Origin: an uncultured bacterium
Lineage (GTDB): Bacteria > Cyanobacteriota > Vampirovibrionia > Gastranaerophilales > Gastranaerophilaceae
DNA: 27,932 nt
Reading direction: 5' to 3'
Assembly (NCBI GenBank): GCA_902803265.1
Contig: CADCPD010000151.1
Coordinates: 1-27,932 of the forward strand
Shown here: one piece after another, positions 7,738-13,983 of the stretch
How the letters are laid out: the number at the start of each line of letters is the position of its first letter
How positions within the stretch are numbered: the first letter of the stretch is position 1
Translations under genes and position numbers: made by a program
The notes under the pieces: generated by a model
Seen by the model: the letters and a program-made list of their open reading frames with translations, nothing else
What the model was told of the DNA's origin: nothing
The model's database searches: none

Positions 7738-9114
7738 ATGCAGAAATTTACTAATGTTTTAAATAAATTATATCCTATTTTTTTGTTATTAATTTTTGCT
7801 ATTGGTTTTTATTTGAGAACAAAAGTTTATTTAACAAATCTTTCTTTTTGGCATGATGAATGTGCTTTGGCGTGGAATATTTTAAATAAAAATTATCTTG
7901 AATTATTCCAGCCTCTAAGATTTTTGCAAGCAGCACCTTTATTCTTTTTGCTATTTACAAAAGTTGGTACTGAAATTTTTGGATATAATGAATTGGTCTT
8001 TAGATTTATACCTTATGTTTCCGGAATATTATCAATAATAGCTTTTTATTTTTTAAGTAAGAGTGTCTTAACTCATAAGTATTCAGTACTTTTTTCAAAT
8101 TTGGTATTTGCCCTTTGCGTACCATTATTTTATTATTCGGGCGAATTTAAGCCGTATAGTTCAGATGTTTTATTCTGTATATTTTCGATTTTGATTTTTT
8201 TAAATCTTAATAAAAAGAACTTGCTTTGGTTATCAGCCGTTATGGGGATTTTTATATGGTTTTCTTTTCCTGAGGCGTTTATTATTTTTACAATGGTTCT
8301 TATTGTTTTATTAAATAAAGCTTACTCATTAAAAGAAAAATTGTTATTTTTATTCTCTCAGGTAATTAATGGTATTTTATTTTACATAATATTTTTTAAA
8401 AATATGTTTAATACTCAAAAAAGTGGTATGATAGATTATTGGAGTAATTATTTTATTAATGCTCATAATTTTATTGATATTATGCAGCAAGCGTTTAATT
8501 TTATGTTTTTAGAAAGTAAAATTTTAATAATTCTTTCTCTATTAGGATTATTATTATTTTTAAAAAGTAATCATAAATTTGGTAAATTTGTTTCTGTGTT
8601 GCTAATTGTTTTATTTTTAGTTTCCATGTTTAAAATGTATCCTTTTGCCGGCAGATTGATACTATTTTTAATTCCTATTTTTATTTTGCTAATCTCTAAA
8701 AGTATAGATAACAAAAATGCTTTTACTATAGTATTTTTATCTCTATTTTTACTTGGTTTTTACCCTGATTTTAAAACAACTTTAAATACAATTGTTTCTG
8801 ATAAATACAATAAATACAATGCAAATCCGAGAGAAATGGTTGAATATATGTTTTCAAAAATAAAAAACACAGATATTGTTTATGTAAATATTCCTTCAAA
8901 CTGTGATTATTTGTATTATAAACAAATTTATAATATTAAAAATAAAGAACTTATAGGTATTCCACAATATATAAATATCGGTGATAAGGTTTGGTTTTTT
9001 CTTGTAAATAATTCCGAAGAAACATATGAAAAAATTATTGAAAATAACTATAAAATATTTTACGAAAATCAAGCTGAAAATAGTAAATTAATATATGCAG
9101 AAAAAATAAAGTAG
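7738..9114 (+). CDS. GT39-like polytopic membrane glycosyltransferase (GT-C fold)
   Basis: The 458-residue protein is rich in Phe, Leu and Ile, with about ten hydrophobic segments between residues 10 and 345 and a soluble C-terminal ~110 residues. After the first membrane helix comes FWHDECALAWNIL. The acidic HDE pair in the first external loop is the hallmark of GT39/ArnT-like enzymes, which take a sugar from a polyprenyl-phosphate donor and transfer it outside the membrane. A second loop, LQAAPLFFLLFTKVGTEIFG followed by RFIPYVSG, is also typical. The acceptor is unknown. A GT2 enzyme at 14598-15284 resembles those that make polyprenyl-phosphate sugars and could supply the donor. The ATG at 7738 has no Shine-Dalgarno and sits directly after a -10 box. 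Confidence 0.75.
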   Translation: MQKFTNVLNKLYPIFLLLIFAIGFYLRTKVYLTNLSFWHDECALAWNILNKNYLELFQPLRFLQAAPLFFLLFTKVGTEIFGYNELVFRFIPYVSGILSIIAFYFLSKSVLTHKYSVLFSNLVFALCVPLFYYSGEFKPYSSDVLFCIFSILIFLNLNKKNLLWLSAVMGIFIWFSFPEAFIIFTMVLIVLLNKAYSLKEKLLFLFSQVINGILFYIIFFKNMFNTQKSGMIDYWSNYFINAHNFIDIMQQAFNFMFLESKILIILSLLGLLLFLKSNHKFGKFVSVLLIVLFLVSMFKMYPFAGRLILFLIPIFILLISKSIDNKNAFTIVFLSLFLLGFYPDFKTTLNTIVSDKYNKYNANPREMVEYMFSKIKNTDIVYVNIPSNCDYLYYKQIYNIKNKELIGIPQYINIGDKVWFFLVNNSEETYEKIIENNYKIFYENQAENSKLIYAEKIK

Positions 9115-9163
9115 TTTTTATTAAATAATAAAAACAGATATGCTTGGGTAAGGCATATCTGTT
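9114..9163 (-). terminator. Probable minus-strand terminator of the sigma-28 small-protein transcript
   Basis: Arms 9133-9143 and 9153-9163 form an 11-bp perfect stem with a nine-base loop. Read on the minus strand the stem is followed directly by TTTTATTATTT, a good T-run; on the plus strand the following sequence is poor in T. A second AT-only dyad (9114-9123 with 9126-9135) overlaps it and begins on the last base of the upstream gene's stop codon. The two structures cannot form together. The hairpin suits a transcript arriving from 9800. Confidence 0.7.
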
Positions 9164-9249
9164 CTAAATTTTGTTAGGAAGGGAAGGTAATATTTGGGTA
9201 ATTTTTGGGTATTTTTGTTTTTGTTAGGAAAATTTTGAGTAATTGGGTA
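9144..9249. repeat. Four TTGGGTA copies and a TTGTTAGGAA direct repeat
   Basis: TTGGGTA occurs at 9144-9150, 9194-9200, 9205-9211 and 9243-9249. TTGTTAGGAA occurs at 9171-9180 and 9221-9230. The density of G-triplets in otherwise very AT-rich DNA is striking. No open frame or RNA gene is recognised here. Two small hairpins follow (9262-9269 with 9275-9282, and 9308-9314 with 9319-9325). Confidence 0.6.
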
Positions 9250-9336
9250 TAATTCTTTTATAAATCTTATAAATTAAGATTTTCACACACTTGTCTACAT
9301 GTCTGTACTATTGATTATTCAATAGCTTACGTTAAT

Positions 9337-9433
9337 CGCATTAATTAACCTCGCAAATTAACCACACTAATTAACTACGCAAATTAATTAACTATGATAA
9401 CGACCTAGCTAGTTAACTAACTAACTAACTAAC
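9337..9433. repeat. Degenerate 13-17 bp AATTAAC repeats ending in a five-copy TAAC tetranucleotide
   Basis: Units built on CGCA..AATTAAC start near 9337, 9352, 9365 and 9378, with CGCAAATTAA exact at 9352-9361 and 9378-9387. They run into TAAC repeated five times at 9414-9433. On the minus strand this reads TTAG-TTAG directly after the stop codon of the small coiled-coil gene and places TAG stops in all three frames. Together with the previous entry this accounts for most of the 323 bases (9115-9437) without a gene. Confidence 0.7.
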
Positions 9434-9437
9434 TATA

Positions 9438-9800
9438 CTAACCGAATACGTTGAATGATTTTTCTACGTTATCGCCTACTAATGATTTAATAGCATCATA
9501 TTCAGTCTTAATTGCATTATGTTCAGTATTTACCTGAGTCAATTCCATATCAAATAGTTTTTCTTGTGATGATAGAGATGCCATAGCTGCATCATAGGTT
9601 GCTTTGGCTGCCGCCATTGCTTCTTGATCGACACCGTTAACGGTTGCTGCATTTAATGCATCCGCATATTGCTTTGCCCAAGTCTGAGAATTGTAAGTTA
9701 GCACCATTTTTTGTGCTGAAATTTGTTGTGCTCTTAACTCAAGATCATGTTGTCTTGCGGTAAGAGTCATTAGTCTTGCCTGATTTGCTGCGATACCCAT
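9438..9800 (-). CDS. Small helical (coiled-coil) protein under a sigma-28-type promoter
   Basis: The 120-residue protein has no signal peptide and no membrane segment. It is rich in Ala, Gln, Thr and Glu and almost wholly helical by composition, with a Pro-free sequence throughout. It opens with MGIAANQARLMTLTARQHDL and ends in DNVEKSFNVFG. The ANQAR.L.LTAR...E..AQ.I start and the N.EKSF..F end look like a conserved small-protein family I have a general memory of from gut bacteria, but I cannot name it. The helical, export-signal-free form and the FliA-type promoter suggest a structural or exported component of a flagellar or type III-like apparatus; this is inference. The gene is richer in GC than its neighbours and has a strong AAAGGAG site seven bases before the ATG, suggesting high expression. 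Its leader is about 110 nt, and repeats lie at both ends. Confidence 0.85.
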   Translation of the reverse strand: MGIAANQARLMTLTARQHDLELRAQQISAQKMVLTYNSQTWAKQYADALNAATVNGVDQEAMAAAKATYDAAMASLSSQEKLFDMELTQVNTEHNAIKTEYDAIKSLVGDNVEKSFNVFG

Positions 9801-9918
9801 AATATTACTCCTTTTTTCCTGTGACTACTCACATTATCCCTATAGTTTTTTACCTTCGCACATACCCCTACATGCTTCCTATAGTCTTTGTAAGTTGTCT
9901 ATTTTCCTAACACTATAC

Positions 9919-9946
9919 ATATCGGCATAGTGAATTTAAAACTTTA
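9919..9946 (-). promoter_or_regulatory. Sigma-28 (FliA-type) promoter of the small coiled-coil gene
   Basis: On the minus strand TAAAGTTT (9946-9939) is an exact match to the FliA -35 consensus. GCCGATAT (9926-9919) matches seven of eight bases of the -10 consensus GCCGATAA. The spacer is 12 bases (consensus 11). The predicted start near 9913 gives a leader of about 112 nt carrying a TAGGGGTATGTG element (9870-9859) and AGGA motifs. Confidence 0.8.
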
Positions 9947-10083
9947 GCCTAAAACTCCATGTTCATCATGGTTTTGATTGTTTGTGTCGTCTAAAATACA
10001 GTGATAGTGGGAACATTTGCTTTAAAAATTCATGTTTACAATTCTTAATATTTGCTTAAAACTTCATGTTTATCATGCTTTTC
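9943..10083. repeat. Four degenerate ~36-bp repeats with CATG hairpins
   Basis: Units begin near 9943, 9979, 10015 and 10050, a period of about 36. The consensus is approximately TTTGC.TAAAACTTCATG followed by TTTATCATG and a T-run. The second unit is badly decayed. Units 1 and 4 contain short hairpins (CCATG-ttcat-CATGG and CATG-tttat-CATG) flanked by A and T runs. On the minus strand they lie directly after the Y-family polymerase gene and could act as tandem weak terminators, or as upstream elements of the sigma-28 promoter, which begins inside unit 1. With the promoter and leader they fill the 301 bases from 9801 to 10101. Confidence 0.6.
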
Positions 10084-10101
10084 GGGGTTTTTTATAAAGG
10101 T

Positions 10102-11265
10102 TTAGTATCCTGTTTTTATAGAATTTTTACCGTATTTTTTTTCAATATTATCTATACTTTTTGTTAATTTATCTTTTTTACTTGAAAATTCTGTATCATC
10201 AAATAAGTATAATTGAGTTTCATTATTGAATGAAAATTTATCAAGAACAATTCCGGAACTTCTGTACAAAATTGAAGAATCGTATATTTTTTCAAATAAT
10301 TCTTTAGCTATTGCCGATATTTCAAGTTCAAAATTTGTTGGTGCTGAGAGTATTCGTTTTTCTTTATAGGTTTTAAAATCTTTTGTTCTTAATAATATTG
10401 ATATAGAAAGACATGAAGCCTTGATTTCTCGTAGTTTTAAACAAGCTCTGTGAATATGATAATTTAATTCTTTAATTATAAAATTTTTATCGGAAGAAAA
10501 ATTTTTAAAAGATGATGTATGTTGAATAGATTTTGGAATATGTTCAGAATTATCTACTTTATAGACTGCTTCTCCCATTAATTCATGTTTTAATTCAACC
10601 GCTGTAATATTTATTTTTGATTTTAACCATTCATCGGTTTGTGAAATAAGTTCATAACCGTTTAGTATTCCGAATTTTCTTAAAAGTGCGCCTGTATTAT
10701 TACCAATACCCCAAATTTCATCAACTTTTGTGTTTTTTAGTTCTTTAAAAATTTTTCGTGAACCAATTATGTATAAGCCATTTGTATTTTTAGCTTTATC
10801 GCTTGCAAGTTTGGCAAGTGTTTTGCTTGGTGCAAGTCCTATTGATACCGGAATATCAACTTCTTCTTTTATTTTTGACTTAATCATTAGTGCAATTTTT
10901 GCATAGTTCATTTTATAAAGTCTGCGAAGACCTGTTAAATCAACAAAAGCTTCATCTATGGAATAAACTTCTACATCAGGACTAATATTTTTTAAAATAT
11001 TCATTATTTTCTTGGAATATTCTTCGTATAACTCGTGATTTCCCGACAAATATGTGCAATCTTTAAATTCTCTTTTTGCCATAAAATATGGCATTCCCAT
11101 AGTAATTCCGAGTTTTTTTGCTTCGCGTGAGCGCGCAATTACGCAGCCATCATTATTGCTTAAAACACAAACGGGTTTGTTTTTTAATTCAGGATGTTCA
11201 GCCTGTTCTACGGAAACAAAAAATGAATCACAATCTACAAGTGCTATTATTCTGAATTTAGCCAT
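10102..11265 (-). CDS. Y-family translesion DNA polymerase, UmuC/UvrX-like
   Basis: The protein has 387 residues and copies past DNA lesions. The palm motif ALVDCDSFFVSVEQ gives metal ligand Asp11. The finger segment SNNDGCVIARSREAKKLGI.MGMPYF is of the UmuC type rather than the DinB type. SIDEAFVDL provides Asp104 and Glu105. VSIGLAPSKTLAKLASDKAK and GIGNNTGALLRKFGI (helix-hairpin-helix thumb) follow, with a little-finger domain to about residue 350 and the usual NIEKKYGKNSI tail. UmuC proteins normally act with a UmuD-like partner; none is adjacent. I see no E. coli-, Bacillus- or cyanobacteria-type LexA box upstream. The ATG has no Shine-Dalgarno and follows a -10 box by six bases. It is divergent from prfA. 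Confidence 0.9.
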   Translation of the reverse strand: MAKFRIIALVDCDSFFVSVEQAEHPELKNKPVCVLSNNDGCVIARSREAKKLGITMGMPYFMAKREFKDCTYLSGNHELYEEYSKKIMNILKNISPDVEVYSIDEAFVDLTGLRRLYKMNYAKIALMIKSKIKEEVDIPVSIGLAPSKTLAKLASDKAKNTNGLYIIGSRKIFKELKNTKVDEIWGIGNNTGALLRKFGILNGYELISQTDEWLKSKINITAVELKHELMGEAVYKVDNSEHIPKSIQHTSSFKNFSSDKNFIIKELNYHIHRACLKLREIKASCLSISILLRTKDFKTYKEKRILSAPTNFELEISAIAKELFEKIYDSSILYRSSGIVLDKFSFNNETQLYLFDDTEFSSKKDKLTKSIDNIEKKYGKNSIKTGY

Positions 11266-11271
11266 AACAAT

Positions 11272-11299
11272 ATTTTAAATCTTTGTGATAAATAGTCAA
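11272..11299 (-). promoter_or_regulatory. Sigma-70-type promoter of the Y-family polymerase gene
   Basis: On the minus strand TTGACT (11299-11294) and TAAAAT (11277-11272) are separated by 16 bases. The -10 box ends six bases before the ATG at 11265, again implying a leaderless message. It overlaps the region upstream of the prfA promoter, so the two divergent promoters share DNA. Confidence 0.6.
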
Positions 11300-11311
11300 A
11301 TTGTTTTTTTT

Positions 11312-11320
11312 TGGTATAAT
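11312..11320 (+). promoter_or_regulatory. Extended -10 promoter of prfA
   Basis: TGGTATAAT is an extended -10 element with a perfect TATAAT. No convincing -35 box lies at the right distance. The predicted start near 11327 leaves a short leader containing GAGGG (11331-11335) eight bases before the ATG, in contrast to the leaderless genes nearby. Confidence 0.65.
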
Positions 11321-11343
11321 GAACGTAAATGAGGGATTAAACT

Positions 11344-12423
11344 ATGAAAGATATGTTAGATAAAATTGTACAAATTGAAAAGAAATATTTGGAATTGGGA
11401 GAAACTCTTTCTGATCCCGCAGTAATACAAGATTATAACAAGTTTAGAGATTTATCTAAACAAAGAAAATCTATGGAAGAAACCGTAGAAGTATATTATA
11501 AATGGAAAGAAGCAAATGATGCTATTGCTGATGCAAAAGAACTTATTAAAAGTGAATCTGATGCAGAAATGAAAGAATTTTTAAAAGCAGAAATGGAAGA
11601 AAATGAAAATGTAATAGCTCAATGTGAAGAAAGAATGAGAATATTACTTCTTCCTCGTGATCCAATGGATGATAAAGATATCATGCTTGAAATAAGAGGA
11701 AGTGCCGGTGGTGATGAAGCAAACATTTTTGCAGGTGACTTAATGAGAATGTATATGAGATATGCAGATAAACAAGGATGGCAAACTCAGGTTCTTTCAG
11801 TAACAGAATCTGAAGCAGGCGGTGTTTCCGAAGTTATTATATCTGTAAAAGGTGATTCTATATATTCAAAATTAAAATATGAATCCGGTGTACACAGGGT
11901 TCAACGTGTTCCTCAAACAGAATCACAAGGTCGTGTTCATACATCAACTGCAACCGTTGCGGTAATGCCTGAAGTTGATGATGTTGAAATTGAAATAAGA
12001 CCTGAAGATATAGAAATGTCAACAGCTCGTTCAGGTGGTGCCGGCGGACAAAACGTAAACAAAGTTGAAACTGCTGCAAGATTATTCCACAAACCTACGG
12101 GAATTATGATTTTCTGTACAGAAGAACGTTCTCAACTTCAAAATAAAGAAAGAGCAATGCAAATTTTGAAGGCTAAATTATATGATTTGGAAGTTCAAAA
12201 ACAAACAAAAGAAATAACAGATTTAAGACGTTCTCAAGTAGGGACTGGCGATCGTTCGGAACGTATCAGAACATACAATTTCCCTCAAGGCAGATTAACC
12301 GATCACAGAATAGGACAAAACTTGAATGTTTGGACTGTTATTGACGGTGATTTGGATGAATTAATTAATTTGTTAATAGAGTATGACCAAAAATTAAAGC
12401 TTGAAAAATTAGCTGAAGTTTAA
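11344..12423 (+). CDS. prfA: Peptide chain release factor 1
   Basis: RF1 reads UAA and UAG in the ribosomal A site and releases the finished peptide. The protein has 359 residues, the normal length. The universally required GGQ is at 234-236 within SGGAGGQNVNKVETA. The stop-codon recognition tripeptide is PQT at 190-192 in RVPQTESQGRVHTS. This is the P.T type of RF1, not the SPF of RF2. EIRGSAGGDEANIFA near residue 116 is also conserved. It has its own promoter and a clear Shine-Dalgarno. hydE follows eight bases after the stop without its own ribosome-binding site, so the two are probably cotranscribed. A downstream HemK/PrmC methyltransferase, which often accompanies prfA, is absent here. 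Confidence 0.97.
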   Translation: MKDMLDKIVQIEKKYLELGETLSDPAVIQDYNKFRDLSKQRKSMEETVEVYYKWKEANDAIADAKELIKSESDAEMKEFLKAEMEENENVIAQCEERMRILLLPRDPMDDKDIMLEIRGSAGGDEANIFAGDLMRMYMRYADKQGWQTQVLSVTESEAGGVSEVIISVKGDSIYSKLKYESGVHRVQRVPQTESQGRVHTSTATVAVMPEVDDVEIEIRPEDIEMSTARSGGAGGQNVNKVETAARLFHKPTGIMIFCTEERSQLQNKERAMQILKAKLYDLEVQKQTKEITDLRRSQVGTGDRSERIRTYNFPQGRLTDHRIGQNLNVWTVIDGDLDELINLLIEYDQKLKLEKLAEV

Positions 12424-12431
12424 TTATTTTT

Positions 12432-13430
12432 ATGGAACAACTTACAAAATCTGAAATAGTCGATATCTTAAAAGACGATTCTCAAAATGAACAATTGTTT
12501 GCAAAAGCAGATGAAATACGCCGTAAATACGTTGGTGATGAAGTTCATTTAAGAGGATTAATAGAGTTTTCAAATATTTGTAAGAGAACTTGCAAATATT
12601 GCGGTTTAAGAGCAGAAAACAAAAATATTGACCGCTACAGAATATCTGTTGAAGATATTGTTTTATATGCTGAAAAAGCTTCTGAAATGGGATATAAAAC
12701 TATTGTTCTTCAATCAGGAGAAGATGAATTTTTTTCTCGGGATTTGATTTGTAAAATAGTTAGTGAAATTAAAAAATTTGATGTGGCTGTTACGTTGAGT
12801 ATCGGAGAAAGAAGTTTTGATGATTATAAAGCGTTTAAAGATGCCGGTGCCGACAGATATTTAATTCGTATAGAAACAACAGATAGCGAATTGTACAAAA
12901 AAATGCATCCGTATATGGATTTTGATAATCGCATTAAATGTCTGAAAAATATAAAATCTTTGGGATACGAAGTAGGAACAGGATGTCTTGTTGGATTGCC
13001 TGAGCAAACTATTGAATCTTTGGCTGATGATATATTATTTTTTAAAGCGTTAGATGCTGATATGGTTGGAATAGGACCTTTTATTGCTCATCCCGATACA
13101 CCTTTGAAAGATTCTGATAACGGAAGTTTTACTCTGGCTTTAAAAGTCATGGCGCTTACAAGAATTATGCTTCCTGATATAAATATTCCTGCAACGACTG
13201 CTATGGAAACACTTAATCCAAACGGAAGAATTATTGCACTTCAAAGTGGTGCCAATGTTGTTATGCCAAACGTTACGTCAAAAGAATTTAGGGCTAAATA
13301 TGAAATATACCCTAATAAAATTTGCATTAATGAAAATCCTGTTCAATGCCGCGGTTGTATTGAAAGTAAGATAAAATCAATTGGTAGAACTGTTGCTAAA
13401 GATTATGGTTTTCATAAAAAAGTAGTCTGA
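12432..13430 (+). CDS. hydE: [FeFe]-hydrogenase maturase HydE (radical SAM)
   Basis: HydE is one of three maturases (with HydF and HydG) that assemble the diiron active-site cluster of [FeFe]-hydrogenase. The protein has 332 residues. The radical-SAM cluster motif is CKRTCKYC (Cys50, Cys54, Cys57), set in IEFSNICKRTCKYCGLRAEN as in known HydE. QSGED, GCLVGLPEQT and IGPFIAHPDTPL follow. A second C-x7-C-x2-C motif near the C terminus (Cys298, Cys306, Cys309) matches the auxiliary cluster site found in part of the HydE family. It separates this protein from BioB. The gene indicates hydrogen metabolism, though hydF, hydG and the hydrogenase are outside the window. It is likely cotranscribed with prfA. 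Confidence 0.93.
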   Translation: MEQLTKSEIVDILKDDSQNEQLFAKADEIRRKYVGDEVHLRGLIEFSNICKRTCKYCGLRAENKNIDRYRISVEDIVLYAEKASEMGYKTIVLQSGEDEFFSRDLICKIVSEIKKFDVAVTLSIGERSFDDYKAFKDAGADRYLIRIETTDSELYKKMHPYMDFDNRIKCLKNIKSLGYEVGTGCLVGLPEQTIESLADDILFFKALDADMVGIGPFIAHPDTPLKDSDNGSFTLALKVMALTRIMLPDINIPATTAMETLNPNGRIIALQSGANVVMPNVTSKEFRAKYEIYPNKICINENPVQCRGCIESKIKSIGRTVAKDYGFHKKVV

Positions 13431-13451
13431 TGTACTTTTATTTAAAAACTA

Positions 13452-13460
13452 TGTTATAAT
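13452..13460 (+). promoter_or_regulatory. Extended -10 promoter of the YcxB-like gene
   Basis: TGTTATAAT is an extended -10 element that ends seven bases before the ATG at 13468. There is no Shine-Dalgarno and no evident -35 box. The geometry matches the other leaderless candidates in this window. Confidence 0.55.
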
Positions 13461-13467
13461 AAACTAT

Positions 13468-13983
13468 ATGTCAGATTCACTTTCAGTTTCATTTCGTTAT
13501 ACAAAAGAAGATATTTTAAATGTTGTTATTGAAACATTAGGTTTTGATGTCCTAAGATGTTGGCTATTACTTCTTTTAATTATATTTTTTGTTTTTGCGG
13601 GAGTTTATTGTTTTTGGATAAAACTTCATGTTTTAACTATTGTGTTTGCTTTTGTTGCAATATCAATAGTTCCGGTTTATATTACAATCGCTTATTTAAG
13701 TTTGGCCTTGGTATTAAAAGTTTTAACGGATTGTGTTTATACTTTAGAGAAAAATCAGTTAATTGCAGGCAGTAATCTGGGTTTTCAATATTTTAAATTT
13801 AGTGATATTGACAGAGTCATAATGACAAAGCCGATATTGTTTATATATGTAACGAAAAAAAATGCTTACTTTATTCCGATTAGAGCTTTTTCTTCGGAAG
13901 AAAAAGCAAACAAATTTATAACAGAATTAAAATACGGAATAGAAGTTGCTAAAAAAGAAGAAGAAGAAATTAGAGATCTTTAA
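13468..13983 (+). CDS. Small membrane protein with YcxB-like domain
   Basis: The 171-residue protein has two closely spaced transmembrane helices (about residues 29-50 and 52-80). A cytoplasmic C-terminal domain follows: a run of beta strands (YTLEKNQLIAGSNLGFQYFKFSDIDRVI) and then FIYVTKKNAYFIPIRAFSSEEKANKFITELK. The IP.RAFSSEE...F signature is that of the YcxB/PH-like membrane proteins of unknown function. The tail is acidic. It follows hydE by 37 bases but has its own -10 box at the ATG, so it may be expressed independently. Its stop codon overlaps that of the convergent carbonic anhydrase gene by four bases (TTAA). No biochemical role can be assigned. Confidence 0.7.
   Translation: MSDSLSVSFRYTKEDILNVVIETLGFDVLRCWLLLLLIIFFVFAGVYCFWIKLHVLTIVFAFVAISIVPVYITIAYLSLALVLKVLTDCVYTLEKNQLIAGSNLGFQYFKFSDIDRVIMTKPILFIYVTKKNAYFIPIRAFSSEEKANKFITELKYGIEVAKKEEEEIRDL

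Noticed and set aside
9248..9253. Plus-strand TATAAT promoter for an antisense RNA in the 9115-9437 gap
   Set aside because: It has no -35 box at 16-18 bases and no TG extension. Isolated TATAAT is expected in DNA this AT-rich.
9337..9433. Integron attC or attachment site
   Set aside because: No integrase, no core-site pairs and no bounded inserted segment; the pattern is better described as degenerate short tandem repeats.
9943..10083. CRISPR array
   Set aside because: The ~36-bp units are tandem and poorly conserved, without unique spacers between identical repeats, and no cas genes are present.
10312..10319. Third sigma-28 -10 element (GCCGATAT) inside the Y-family polymerase gene
   Set aside because: There is no TAAAGTTT-like -35 at 10-12 bases upstream and it lies within coding sequence on the opposite strand.
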